Of a stretch of 64,000 nt of DNA, positions 53,319 to 62,584 are shown piece by piece. The position numbers and the translations under genes are program-made. Origin of the DNA: Candidatus Kuenenia stuttgartensis (GTDB taxonomy: Bacteria; Planctomycetota; Planctomycetia; Isosphaerales; Isosphaeraceae); assembly GCA_945865635.1 (NCBI GenBank), contig CAMBEP010000008.1, forward strand, positions 62,001-126,000, written 5' to 3'. The number at the start of each line of letters is the position of its first letter. Within the stretch, counting starts at the first letter, position 1. The notes under the pieces were generated by a model that made no database searches, had not been told where the DNA came from, and saw only the letters and a program-made list of their open reading frames with translations.

Positions 53319-53609
53319 TCAAATCTCCGATGCTGTCCTTCTTGTTAGCCACTCGCTCAAGCCCGCTCGTTTGGCCAAATCGCGGCACACTTTCGGCACA
53401 AGCAGCAGTCGGACATCGCAGTCCCTTTGATGGCCAGTGTTTACAAAAGAGATCAGAAGTTGCAGCCCCGCAGTATCCCAAGGACCCGAGGCGTGCAAAT
53501 CAACCTCAAGAGACGTTCCTGACTTCAAAGAATGAAGTAACGTCTCTCGCCAGTCCCTGACTTCATAGATGGTCACAGGTCCGGAAATTGTCAGCGATTG
53601 CTTGTACAT
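53319..53609 (-). CDS. STAS-domain protein in the chemosensory locus
   Basis: A 96-residue STAS domain: ISGPVTIYEVRDWRETLL as the first strand-helix, SLEVDLHASGPWDTAGLQLLISF where SpoIIAA-type proteins have D-S-[SA]-G (here DTAGLQ, with Thr in the usual phospho-Ser place), and a C-terminal helix (VCRDLAKRAGLSEWL). ATG 53609 is chosen over GTG 53621 because GGGTGGC lies upstream at normal spacing. Thr could be phosphorylated instead of Ser. It lies directly upstream of the CheY-like gene and points to a partner-switch link between a kinase/phosphatase (for example the PP2C protein at 54313) and the array. Confidence 0.82.
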   Translation of the reverse strand: MYKQSLTISGPVTIYEVRDWRETLLHSLKSGTSLEVDLHASGPWDTAGLQLLISFVNTGHQRDCDVRLLLVPKVCRDLAKRAGLSEWLTRRTASEI

Positions 53610-54282
53610 CTGAGGAGCCACCCTAAGGTTGAGACGATCACTGTCATGAGTTACGATACACCACTAAGCTCAAACCGACACCTAAAAACAACAGTCAAAT
53701 TTGGTCATCATCTCTTCGTAACATATCGCATGGATCCACCAAGTCCAATCTCGACTTCAAAAAAACAAGAAGTTCCAGCCCAAAATATCGAATCCCTGCC
53801 CAGACTTACGCTACTTGACTCGTTTTAAAGCCCATTTATTCCAACACAGGTCTTGGTTGCATTTGGCCAGCCTGGATTCAGATTCCAGTCCATCCTGCTT
53901 CCAATACTCAGTTTTTTTAAAAAATGTCAAAGATCGCCTCAAGTCCTGGATCGATTCTTCGTAGGCTGTTAAAAACACCAAGATGCTGTCAGGCCAGTCT
54001 ATCTTTTTGGGTGATTATGTTCCACACAGCATTTTTTTATTTAAGATTCAGTCTCAAGCACCTGATTCAGCCAGTTTTGCGAATCATCCCGTGATCAGCC
54101 ACTTGACCAACCGGATTTCTCTATTCGCAACAGTCACCGATACAACTTATTCTGTAGGAATCTCGAAACCTTGTCCTAAAGCTCGAGTCCTCAAATCATC
54201 AGTGCCTGTCTGGTAAAACCATGGCCGATCAGGCCATATTTTTCGGTTACACAAACAGGCACGCATGATTTTGGAACAACAC
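53610..54282. other. About 670 bp without a gene
   Basis: Between the PP2C gene and the STAS gene. Short frames on the plus strand (53598-53828 and 53983-54216) have no domain or ribosome binding site. A small palindrome ATGGCC-GATCA-GGCCAT (54221-54237) with a T-run behind it could be a weak plus-strand terminator. The sequence is AT-richer than its neighbours. A promoter for the STAS/CheY genes is expected here. Confidence 0.35.
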
Positions 54283-54305
54283 AAGTCTCTATGGAATAGA
54301 GACTT
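54283..54305 (-). terminator. Hairpin after the PP2C gene
   Basis: AAGTCTCT (54283-54290) pairs exactly with AGAGACTT (54298-54305) around ATGGAAT. It starts eight bases past the stop of the minus-strand PP2C gene. The following sequence on that strand (GTGTTGTTCC) is only moderately T-rich. Confidence 0.6.
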
Positions 54306-54312
54306 GACTGGA

Positions 54313-55488
54313 TCACTCCGGCGGGTATTGAATCAAGACCAGATTGATGTCATCGGCAGCCGAACCGGGATGAACGTGGGCCGCCACGACCTTCTCGATG
54401 GCATTCAGGATTTCGTCAGGCGTTTTGTTCATGTGCTCGCTCATCAACTGCTCAATGCGGGCCTGACCAAACATTTCTTCGGTCGGGGTTGCCGCATCAG
54501 GCAGACCATCGGTGTAAATCAGGAGCGATTCGCCAGGCTGAAGACGATCCACACCACCTGAGGTCCCGTCCACCATTCCCACACCCAGCAGGCCGGGGTT
54601 GGAGTCGAGCGTTCTGATGCCTTCCGGACCAACAATCACGGCCGGTGGATGACCCACCCCGGCATAGCGCAGAAGACCGGTAGATTCGTCGGCGATCAGG
54701 TAAAGGCCGGTACAGAAATATCCATCAGGGAAGTAGTTTTCGAGCTGGACGTCGAGACCGGCCATCAGTTCGCCGGGCTCTATGACGGCTGCCGAGAGCG
54801 ATGATGCCAAACTTTTGACCATGCCTGAAAGCATGGCCGAGTTCACGCCGTGCCCAGAGATATCGGCCACCAAAATGCCGAGCCGTTCCTTATCCAGACG
54901 GTAGAAGTCATAAACATCGCCACCCAACTGGTTGGCGGGTTTATAACGGACCGACATCTTCAGCACACCGCGCGGCTTGGGTGGCTTTGGCATCAGGGCC
55001 GCCTGCACCTTGCGGGCAAGATCGAGCTCGAAAGTGAGCTTCTTGTGGGCGGATTCCAGCAATCGGTTGCGTTCCGTCAGTTCGGCGGAAAGGTCCGCGA
55101 TTCGGAACCTGGCTTTGATCCGGGCAAACAGTTCACGAATTTCGTCCGGGCTTTTCGGCTTCTGGATATAGTCATCCGCCCCGGCGGTCAAACCCGCAAG
55201 CTTGTTATCGGTCGCGCCGAGGGTGGTCAGCATGATCACCGGTGTGGTCCGCAGGATCGGGTCTTCCTTCAGGGCACGGCACAAACCGGGGCCGTCCATC
55301 TCAGGCATTTCGTAGTCGGTCAGAATCAGTTCCGGGTTTTTGGCTCGGGCTTTGGCCAAACCATCAACCCCATCGACGGCGGTTTCTACGACATAACCTT
55401 CGTCGCCCAAAAGGGTCGAAATCATCCGGCGCATTGTCGAACTGTCTTCGACCAGCAGCAGGCGTCGAGGTGAGACCGCATTGGACAT
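54313..55488 (-). CDS. Receiver-PP2C (RsbU/SpoIIE-type) phosphatase
   Basis: A 391-residue response regulator. The receiver (about 8-125) has LLLVEDSSTMRRMI, phospho-Asp in LILTDYEMPEMDGPG and YIQKPKSPDE. A coiled-coil linker (AELTERNRLLESAHKKLTFELDLARKVQAALMP, about 133-170) leads to the SpoIIE/PP2C domain (about 185-388) with GGDVYDF, LGILVADISGHGVNSAM, GVGHPPAVIV and LLIYTDGLPDA, whose Asp residues bind two metal ions. Such proteins dephosphorylate STAS anti-anti-sigma factors when activated by their receiver. A STAS gene and CheA sit downstream on the same strand, so CheA or another kinase could activate it. Confidence 0.93.
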   Translation of the reverse strand: MSNAVSPRRLLLVEDSSTMRRMISTLLGDEGYVVETAVDGVDGLAKARAKNPELILTDYEMPEMDGPGLCRALKEDPILRTTPVIMLTTLGATDNKLAGLTAGADDYIQKPKSPDEIRELFARIKARFRIADLSAELTERNRLLESAHKKLTFELDLARKVQAALMPKPPKPRGVLKMSVRYKPANQLGGDVYDFYRLDKERLGILVADISGHGVNSAMLSGMVKSLASSLSAAVIEPGELMAGLDVQLENYFPDGYFCTGLYLIADESTGLLRYAGVGHPPAVIVGPEGIRTLDSNPGLLGVGMVDGTSGGVDRLQPGESLLIYTDGLPDAATPTEEMFGQARIEQLMSEHMNKTPDEILNAIEKVVAAHVHPGSAADDINLVLIQYPPE

Positions 55489-55892
55489 GGGCGGCTAACT
55501 CCGTGAAAGCAAGGTTTCCAGAATCAAGGTCTTATGCAGCAATGACCTATCGGAAATCATTTGACCTGCATGATACTCTCATAAAGATAACAGTTTTGGG
55601 TTGCAGACTCAACCCTCCCAACAAATCGTGATCATCGAAAACAACGTCCTGCTCAAGCAACCTAAAATGTCTGAAAATTCATCCTGATAAGCGCTATGAC
55701 GTGGTGTTGATACAATCCGACCTTTCGATTTTGAAATCTCGGGCCAACTGATATACTTCACCATGAAAATCGATTATGATCTCTGTGGAAGATCCGGAAA
55801 GTTCCCATAGATCGATTCGGGTTTCGAATTGGCTACAATATCGAGACCCAAAAAAAGCACCAGATCCGCATTCCCAGGGAGTCCTAACAACC
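55489..55892. other. 404-bp divergent intergenic region
   Basis: Between the PP2C gene (minus) and the hydrolase gene (plus). The hydrolase frame is open upstream to 55776, but the residues before ATG 55893 are not signal-peptide-like. Promoters of both genes must lie here; no clear hexamer pair can be named. Confidence 0.35.
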
Positions 55893-56903
55893 ATGTTTTT
55901 TCAGAACAAATCCTTGCATGCATTGTTGTTTGCAATGATTCTTTCCCTGATGGGTACCGTCAGTGCCCAGGATGTTTTTAAGGACGTTCCCTTCGATGAC
56001 GAAGCACACACCCTCGACATCTATCGCTCAAATCCGACTGGCCCGACTGTTCTGTATATCCCTGGTGGTAGCTGGTACAAACACGATAAGAATTTATACG
56101 CACCGCTTGGTGTGGCCTTGGCCCGACATGGAATCAACCTGATCGTTCCCCAGTATGGTCAGGAACAGAAGTACCCCGGCAACCTGATTGACATTGTCGA
56201 AGCAGTGCGCTGGTCGCAAGCCAACCTGGCCCAATATGGCCTGAGTTCGACTCAATTTCACATGGTGGGCCATTCGGCCGGCGCGCACCTGGCGTATATG
56301 TCATTAACCGACCATCGATCGAGCCTCAACGAAAACGACTTCAAAAGCCTTACTCTGATCAGCGGTCTTTATGATATCAACTTTTTGGTGAAATACGGCA
56401 ATAAATGGCAGAATTGGGGTCTACTTCAAGGCTGGCATGCCAGCCCGATCCATACCAAACGCTTGATCAACCTCCCATTGAATGTGGTTTATGCAGAGAA
56501 TGATTATGGCGTCGTCAAGCGTCAGACAAATCATTTTCTGCAAGCCAATGCAAAAATTTGTCAGCCACTTGCCTCTTATGTCATCCCGCGCGTAGACCAC
56601 CTCTCAATTCTGATCAATTTCGAAACTAACGGCCTCCAGAAGATCGTTTTGGATACCATCACGGCCAGTTCCTCTGCCGTTCCTTCGAATATCCCGGTTG
56701 CTGCCGAACCTGCACAAAATTCTGACCCGCAATTGCCCGCCGCAACCGTTCAGGAAACACCAACGCCTGCAACTGCCAACGCCCCGCCGGCTTCACCGCC
56801 AGCCGGACCTCTCACGCTTGTTCCAGCAGCCATTGAGCAACTTTCACCCGCTACGACTCCACTACCAAGTCCCGCTCCACCAAGCCCTGGAAGCTCACTT
56901 TGA
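55893..56903 (+). CDS. Exported alpha/beta hydrolase with Pro/Ala-rich tail
   Basis: A 336-residue protein. A signal peptide covers residues 1-25 (FAMILSLMGTVSAQ-D). The catalytic domain (about 26-265) is an esterase-type alpha/beta hydrolase: TVLYIPGGSWYKHDKN near the oxyanion hole, GHSAGAHLAYM with the nucleophilic Ser (near residue 131), and later YAENDYGVV (Asp) and RVDHLSIL (His). From about 270 there is a low-complexity tail rich in Pro, Ala, Thr and Ser, likely a spacer to the cell surface. It resembles carboxylesterases/lipases of the BD-FAE type; the substrate is unknown. ATG 55893 has CAGGGAG upstream. Confidence 0.85.
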   Translation: MFFQNKSLHALLFAMILSLMGTVSAQDVFKDVPFDDEAHTLDIYRSNPTGPTVLYIPGGSWYKHDKNLYAPLGVALARHGINLIVPQYGQEQKYPGNLIDIVEAVRWSQANLAQYGLSSTQFHMVGHSAGAHLAYMSLTDHRSSLNENDFKSLTLISGLYDINFLVKYGNKWQNWGLLQGWHASPIHTKRLINLPLNVVYAENDYGVVKRQTNHFLQANAKICQPLASYVIPRVDHLSILINFETNGLQKIVLDTITASSSAVPSNIPVAAEPAQNSDPQLPAATVQETPTPATANAPPASPPAGPLTLVPAAIEQLSPATTPLPSPAPPSPGSSL

Positions 56904-57350
56904 CTGTGCTTTTGCCAAAACCCGAACTCCCAAAGTATCGGGCGATTACAGGGCCATGAAAACTTGGGCTTGAAGCAAGAAAACAAGAGGTCAAGCGTTG
57001 TTCGTCTCCCAATCGACGGCCGCTTGGCCTCCTCTCGCTTGATCGTCGCACAACAGGTCGAAATGCCTTGGTTTCATGCAGATCGATCCGTTTTGGAAAT
57101 CCCAAACGGAATCCGTTCGTAAATCTACGGCTCGTCTTCATTGGGATTGCCGTCCCGCATAAGCAGGCCAGTGCCTATGTCATATTCCTGACCCGCCCGC
57201 TCTGAATTTGCCGAAATGGTCGTTTTTTGTTAATATCGATAGAGTCGAAACATGGGCTTGACGGATGGCATGGCGAATCATCGTTTTTTCGTCACGGTTG
57301 ATCCTTCCAGTCACATCGATCGGCAAACCTCAAAACAAGGATCGATTCCG
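56904..57350. other. 447-bp region upstream of leuA
   Basis: No gene is supported. A hairpin at 57087-57110 (TCCGTTTTGG, loop AAAT, CCCAAACGGA, one mismatch) lacks a T-run. The leuA frame is open back to 57252, but its extra 33 residues do not resemble the enzyme. I see no Leu-codon-rich leader or T-box, so attenuation is not shown. Confidence 0.35.
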
Positions 57351-58946
57351 ATGACCACACCCGCGAGCCCAAAAACCAGCATTGCAGATCGTTATGTCAA
57401 GATTTTCGACACCACACTACGCGATGGCGAGCAATCGCCCGGCTGCAGTATGAATCATATCGAAAAGCTTGAATTTGCGAGAGCTCTGTCGCTATTGGGT
57501 GTGGATATCATTGAAGCGGGCTTCCCGATCGCCTCCAATGGTGACTTCGAATCCGTCCGCGCCATCGCTACCGAAATCACAGGCTCAACCATCTGCGGCC
57601 TGGCTCGTTCCAACGAACGCGATATTGCCCGCGCCTGGGAAGCGCTCCAGTTTGCACAAAAGGCCCGGATTCACGTCTTTCTCGCAACTTCGGCGATCCA
57701 TCGCGAGCACAAACTTCGCATGAGCCGCGACCAAATTATTGCCAAGGCTGTTGAAAGTGTCCGATTTGCCCGTAGCTTGTGCGCCGATATCGAATTCTCG
57801 CCAGAAGATGCAGCCCGCACTGAGATCGACTTCCTCTGCGATGTGGTAGGTGCCGTGATTGAAGCCGGCGCAACGACGGTAAATATTCCTGATACGGTCG
57901 GTTATGCCACACCCGCGCACTATGCCGGAATCATCCGCACATTGAAGCAGAGGGTGGCAAACATTGATCAAGCAACGATTTCCGTCCATTGCCACGACGA
58001 TCTCGGAATGGCTGTTGCCAATAGTCTCTCGGCTGTGGAAGCCGGTGCCAGGCAAGTCGAATGCACCATCAATGGTGTCGGCGAGCGGGCCGGCAATGCC
58101 GCATTGGAAGAGATTGTCATGGCTCTCAGGACCCGCCACGACTATTTCAATCTTGAGACAAACATTCGTTCCGAAAGGCTTTATCCCACAAGCCGCCTGC
58201 TCAGCAGCATCACCGGCATGCTGGTTCAGCGCAACAAGGCCATTGTCGGCAAGAATGCGTTTGCCCATGAGTCGGGCATCCATCAGGACGGCATGCTCAA
58301 GGAGCGGTCTACTTATGAAATCATGAAGCCTGAAGATGTCGGTGTGCCGAAAACCGACCTTGTTCTGGGCAAGCATTCCGGCCGGGCGGCCATCAAGGAC
58401 CGAGCCATTGAGTTGGGCTATCACCTGAATCTTGAGCAGATCGAAACCCTCTTTGTCGATTTCAAAACCTTGGCCGACAAGAAAAAAGAGGTCTTCGACG
58501 ACGACCTGATTGTCCTGATTGAAAAGCACATCCATATGGACTCGCCCGCCTTGTGGAAGCTTGAGGGGCTTCATGTCGTCACCGGGATCAACCTGATGCC
58601 AACCGCCACGGTCTCGATCCGCCGGCCTGATGGTCATCTGGTGCAGGACGCCGCCATAGGTGATGGGCCCGTGGATGCCATTTTCAAGGCCGTCGAGCGA
58701 GTCACTGGAGTACGGGCCAATCTCAAGGAATTCGTCGTACGCAGCGTGACCAGCGGCAAGGATGCTCAGGGCGAGGTCAATCTGGAGCTTTCCGTCGAGT
58801 CCGACGACCGTTCCTTCGCAGGCCGGGCCGCTTCCACCGATATTATTGAAGCCTCGGCTCTGGCTTACCTCAATGCCGTCAATGCCATTGCCACCCGACG
58901 CGACCGCCAGCGTGAAGTGATTGGCAGACCCGGGGCAGGGGCCTGA
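57351..58946 (+). CDS. leuA: 2-isopropylmalate synthase LeuA
   Basis: A 531-residue enzyme that condenses acetyl-CoA with 2-ketoisovalerate, the first committed step of leucine synthesis. DTTLRDGEQ with the metal/substrate residues is at 20-28, then the TIM barrel with NIPDTVGYATP, VHCHDDLGMA near 212 (metal-binding H-x-H) and TINGVGERAGN. The GIHQDGMLK loop is present, and from about 395 comes the regulatory LeuA dimer domain (VTGINLMPTATVSI), which gives leucine feedback in LeuA. Homocitrate or citramalate synthases share the fold; the presence of the GxGERAGN motif and domain order favour LeuA. Start ATG 57351 follows AAGGATCGATTCCG. No other leu gene is near. Confidence 0.94.
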   Translation: MTTPASPKTSIADRYVKIFDTTLRDGEQSPGCSMNHIEKLEFARALSLLGVDIIEAGFPIASNGDFESVRAIATEITGSTICGLARSNERDIARAWEALQFAQKARIHVFLATSAIHREHKLRMSRDQIIAKAVESVRFARSLCADIEFSPEDAARTEIDFLCDVVGAVIEAGATTVNIPDTVGYATPAHYAGIIRTLKQRVANIDQATISVHCHDDLGMAVANSLSAVEAGARQVECTINGVGERAGNAALEEIVMALRTRHDYFNLETNIRSERLYPTSRLLSSITGMLVQRNKAIVGKNAFAHESGIHQDGMLKERSTYEIMKPEDVGVPKTDLVLGKHSGRAAIKDRAIELGYHLNLEQIETLFVDFKTLADKKKEVFDDDLIVLIEKHIHMDSPALWKLEGLHVVTGINLMPTATVSIRRPDGHLVQDAAIGDGPVDAIFKAVERVTGVRANLKEFVVRSVTSGKDAQGEVNLELSVESDDRSFAGRAASTDIIEASALAYLNAVNAIATRRDRQREVIGRPGAGA

Positions 58947-59006
58947 GGGCTCGGCTTGAAGCCGTCTGGTTCAAAACGATCTCGAAATGTAAAACTCAAA
59001 AAGCTT

Positions 59007-59026
59007 AGGCATGCGGGTGCATGCCT
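59007..59026 (-). terminator. Rho-independent terminator of nadD
   Basis: AGGCATGC (59007-59014), loop GGGT, GCATGCCT (59019-59026): a perfect 8-bp stem. Read leftward after nadD (stop at 59050), it is followed by AAGCTTTTTGAGTTTT, a good T-rich tail. It may also stop leuA transcripts. Confidence 0.85.
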
Positions 59027-59049
59027 GATTGCTTGCTCGTTTTGCAAAA

Positions 59050-59643
59050 TTAAGCGTCTCGATAGAGCCCGTGGTGGGTCAGATAGATCTCTACCGCGCG
59101 TGGCACTAGATATCGAACACTCTGCCCATCCGCCACTCTCTGCCTTAACTTACGGGATGCAATGCCCACATCGGGCATGGTCACCTGATAAAATGGCTTG
59201 GAGCCTTCAATCGGTTTGTAATTCGCGATGGTCGCTGGTTCAATTCCAGGTCGATTGACAACGACCAGACTCGCCAGTTGGCAAATCCGTTCCGGCCGTC
59301 GCCAGCCGGGCAGGTCGGCCAGTGAGTCGGCCCCGATCAGAAAAAAAAGTTCGTCGGTGGGTCGACTTTCATGGATCTGTTCAAGAGTTTCGAAGCTGTA
59401 ATGAGGGCCTGGGCGGGAGAGTTCAATCTCTGAGGCCTCAAAGGCATTGTGGCCTGCAATGGCAAGTTCGACCATTTCCAATCGATGCTTCGCAGCCGTG
59501 CGGGGCCGGCCCTTATGAGGCGGTTCTCCGGCGACGACAAACTGCACGATGTCAAGCGCACAGGCTTCCCGGCAGGCTTCAGCCAAGATCAGGTGTCCGA
59601 TATGGATCGGGTCGAATGTTCCACCAAAGATTCCAACGCGCAT
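59050..59643 (-). CDS. nadD: Nicotinate-nucleotide adenylyltransferase NadD
   Basis: A 197-residue nucleotidyltransferase that makes deamido-NAD from nicotinate mononucleotide and ATP. It shows GGTFDPIHIGHL (7-18, with the (H/T)xGH motif), FVVAGEPPHKG, FLIGADSLADLPGWRRPE and the C-terminal SRKLRQRVADGQSVRYLVPRAVEIYL (canonical I/A-S-S-T/R-x-I/L-R...). Two ATGs are possible: 59643 (MRVGIFGGT, standard) and 59658. It is divergent from priA and ends at a strong terminator. NadD is required for all routes of NAD synthesis. Confidence 0.95.
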   Translation of the reverse strand: MRVGIFGGTFDPIHIGHLILAEACREACALDIVQFVVAGEPPHKGRPRTAAKHRLEMVELAIAGHNAFEASEIELSRPGPHYSFETLEQIHESRPTDELFFLIGADSLADLPGWRRPERICQLASLVVVNRPGIEPATIANYKPIEGSKPFYQVTMPDVGIASRKLRQRVADGQSVRYLVPRAVEIYLTHHGLYRDA

Positions 59644-59795
59644 GACCTTGAATTCCATTCGGGCCCAGAGCTTTATTCCTAGACCAATCGAGTCCAATCC
59701 GTCACAATGAACCTGCCATGGTGGCAAGCCAGAATGAGCATATCAAACATGGTCACCAACGATAGGTTGACCAGCACGCCAATGTCAAGAGACTC

Positions 59796-62165
59796 ATGAC
59801 CTTGGAACTGTTCGAAATCAAATCGCCGGATAGCGCCATCGCTGAAACCGTGGGTGTTGTCCTGAATCGCCCTCTGGAAACTCTGTTCACCTATCGGGTG
59901 CCTCCGGAATTGCAGCCGCACATCCGACTCGGCCAACGCCTTGAGGTCCCTCTGGGGCGTGGCAATACACCCACCGTGGCTTATTGTGTGGCGATCAACC
60001 CGCAATGCAGCCTGCCAGAATCCAAGATCAAAAACGTAATCGCAGTGCTTGACCCAGAGCCCTTGGTCGACGCCCCAATGCTGGAGCTGACCCGCTGGTT
60101 GGCCCATTATTATGTTTGTTCCTGGGGGCAGACACTCGAAGCCGTCATTCCTGCCGGCGTACGCAAGCAGTCTGGAACCGCCATTCGCACCTGTGTGGCT
60201 TTGCCCGACTCCTTACGAGAGAAATCAAACCAGGAATTGAAGCTGACAGACCGCCAATCTCGCGTCTTTGACATCCTGCGACTCGCCGACAGGCCCATCC
60301 CAGTGACAGAAGTCTGCGAGCTGGCCGACGCTTCCCCGGCGGTGGTCAATGGCCTTTGCACAAAAGGCCTCCTGCTGGCCACCAAGCTCCGAATTGCAAT
60401 TGACCGTGACCGGCGCCCAAAAATACTGGAAAAGCACACAGAAGGCTTGCCACCAGAAGCTCTTACGGCGGAACAGAAATATGTCCTGGAACAAATTCAG
60501 GCCGCGATTCACCGCGGAATCAACGAACCCGGCAAGGGCTTTGCGCCCTTTCTTCTGCACGGGGTCACAGGCAGCGGCAAAACCGAAGTCTATCTCTCGG
60601 CCATGGAGACCGTGGTGGCCCATGGCCGACAGGCGATTGTGCTCGTGCCTGAAATCAGCCTCACGCCGCAGACGATCAGACGGTTTCGCAGCCGGTTCGA
60701 CCGTGTCGCCGTATTGCATTCGCACATGAGCGATGCCGAGCGGCACAGGCACTGGGCCTCGATAGTGGATGGCGATATCCAAGTGGTCGTTGGGGCCCGT
60801 TCCGCAATCTTTGCGCCTTGCCGCAACCTTGGGTTGATCGTGGTCGATGAAGAACACGAAAACTCGTTTAAGCAGGATAGCGTGCCTCGATATCATGCCC
60901 GCGACACAGCCATCAAACGGGCCCACCTGCTCGGTATACCCGCCATATTGGGCTCCGCAACGCCATCGCTTGAGAGCTGGGGCAATGCACGATCCAAGCG
61001 ATTTCAATTGCTCTCATTGCACAAACGAGTCGAAAACCGGCCACTCCCCGCAGTCCATCTGATTGATCTGCGTCAAGAAAAATCCGCTCCCATGGGGCAG
61101 GGCGGGGGCGACACATCGCCGGTCCTTTCACCCGCATTGCTCGACGCCATGCGGCGAGCCCTGGCTGACCACGGCCAAATCATGCTGCTGCTCAACCGTC
61201 GTGGATTTCATACCGTCATCATGTGCCCAAAGTGTGGCGAAGTCATCAAATGCGAAAACTGCGATATCTCACTCACTCACCATAAAAATCAGCGATTGCT
61301 CGTCTGCCATGCCTGCGATTATCAGGTCCGGCCACCAGACCGCTGCCCATCATGTCGAACCGGTTTATTGCATTATGCAGGCATTGGGACCGAACGCCTG
61401 GAGCGCGAAGTCAGGGCTTCATTTCCCGACCAATCCATTCGCCGAATGGATTCAGACACAACACGAGGTGCCGACAGCCACGAAGAAATTCTGGCCGCAT
61501 TTCGGAATGGAGATGTCCGAATCTTACTAGGCACCCAGATGATTGCCAAAGGCCTGGACTTTCCCAATGTCACGCTCGTCGGTGTGATCTCGGCCGACAC
61601 CGCATTACACTTGCCTGACTTCAGGGCATCGGAACGAACATTTCAATTGCTGGCCCAGGTGGCAGGCCGCACGGGACGTGGCGAACGCACCGGTCGGGTT
61701 CTGGTCCAGACATTCAGCCCCGAACACCCGGCCATTGAATTGGCATCAAAACACGATTATCTCGGCTTCACAAATTATGAATTGCCACTGCGCGAGCAAT
61801 TTGCATTACCACCCTACGGACGCATGGCCCGGTTGATCGCACGCGGCGAGGACGACCCGGCGGTCGCAAAATATCTGGTCCATGTCGCTGGCCGAATTGA
61901 AACCGAGGCCAAGGCAATGGCCGTTCGCGAAGCCGCAGCCGCTGGCCGCCCGGCACCCAATCCAGACACCCCCGGCCCTGTCATTGTCATGGGCCCATCG
62001 CCCGCACCTGTGGCACGCATCAAAAATCTCTTTCGCCATCATTTGCAAGCCCGCTCATTAACGGCTGCGGCATTGCAAGCCGTGCTCCACGCCGTCTTGC
62101 CCGATATCCAGCCCCCTTCCGGAGTCGAGCTGGCCATCGACGTCGACCCTGTAAGCATGCTGTGA
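59796..62165 (+). CDS. priA: Primosomal replication restart helicase PriA
   Basis: A 789-residue PriA that restarts stalled forks and loads the replicative helicase. N-terminal 3'-DNA-binding domain (VGVVLNRPLETLFTYRVP), winged helix, then helicase: Walker A GVTGSGKT at about 256-264, DEEH at 351-354 (VVDEEHENSFKQDSVPRYHARD, the family's aromatic-rich loop), four Cys pairs for two zinc ions near 478-517 (CPKCGEVIKCENCD; CHACDY; CPSC), and motifs V/VI with LLGTQMIAKGLDFPNV and QVAGRTGRGERTGRV. The C-terminal domain is present but the linker is Ala/Pro-rich. The length is normal. Confidence 0.96.
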   Translation: MTLELFEIKSPDSAIAETVGVVLNRPLETLFTYRVPPELQPHIRLGQRLEVPLGRGNTPTVAYCVAINPQCSLPESKIKNVIAVLDPEPLVDAPMLELTRWLAHYYVCSWGQTLEAVIPAGVRKQSGTAIRTCVALPDSLREKSNQELKLTDRQSRVFDILRLADRPIPVTEVCELADASPAVVNGLCTKGLLLATKLRIAIDRDRRPKILEKHTEGLPPEALTAEQKYVLEQIQAAIHRGINEPGKGFAPFLLHGVTGSGKTEVYLSAMETVVAHGRQAIVLVPEISLTPQTIRRFRSRFDRVAVLHSHMSDAERHRHWASIVDGDIQVVVGARSAIFAPCRNLGLIVVDEEHENSFKQDSVPRYHARDTAIKRAHLLGIPAILGSATPSLESWGNARSKRFQLLSLHKRVENRPLPAVHLIDLRQEKSAPMGQGGGDTSPVLSPALLDAMRRALADHGQIMLLLNRRGFHTVIMCPKCGEVIKCENCDISLTHHKNQRLLVCHACDYQVRPPDRCPSCRTGLLHYAGIGTERLEREVRASFPDQSIRRMDSDTTRGADSHEEILAAFRNGDVRILLGTQMIAKGLDFPNVTLVGVISADTALHLPDFRASERTFQLLAQVAGRTGRGERTGRVLVQTFSPEHPAIELASKHDYLGFTNYELPLREQFALPPYGRMARLIARGEDDPAVAKYLVHVAGRIETEAKAMAVREAAAAGRPAPNPDTPGPVIVMGPSPAPVARIKNLFRHHLQARSLTAAALQAVLHAVLPDIQPPSGVELAIDVDPVSML

Positions 62166-62584
62166 ATTTTTCATCTTTTGAAAACATTAAAAACAGACTC
62201 AAATACACCGGCCTGGCCCCCCCTGGGAAAGAAAAAGTGGTCGTTCTGGAATGCCACTAAGTTAATCGTAAGTCTCTATTTGAAAAACCTTGTTTCCATT
62301 AAGACCAATGCGTGCCTTTTGCGGATAACGAAATTGAAGCGTTATCTTACGCTGCGAGTTCGCTTGGCTCGACTGATAAGCCATGAATGCCCCGAACTCC
62401 ATACGATTCGATCAATAGTTGCAATACTCTCTATTTAATAAGGTTGCGATTAACTTGGCGGCGATCTAGAATAATCCCTTTTTCGCCGCTTTTTTGCTCG
62501 ACACTATTTACTTGACTGAAGACGAAGTGTAGGCTAAAAGATAATCCCACTTTTAGAATGCTCGTAAATGACAGGTTGAAGCCG
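62166..62584. other. AT-rich spacer after priA
   Basis: About 420 bases, AT-richer than the preceding genes. A frame at 62178-62438 encodes 86 basic residues with no family signal or ribosome binding site; I do not call it. It may be a remnant of the transferred sequence suspected in 62.2-63.4 kb. Confidence 0.35.

Noticed and set aside
57585..58637. 350-codon minus-strand frame inside leuA
   Set aside because: LeuA is certain on the plus strand; the antisense product has no recognisable domain.
62178..62438. 86-codon plus-strand frame
   Set aside because: Basic, low-complexity product without ribosome binding site or family features, in AT-rich spacer.
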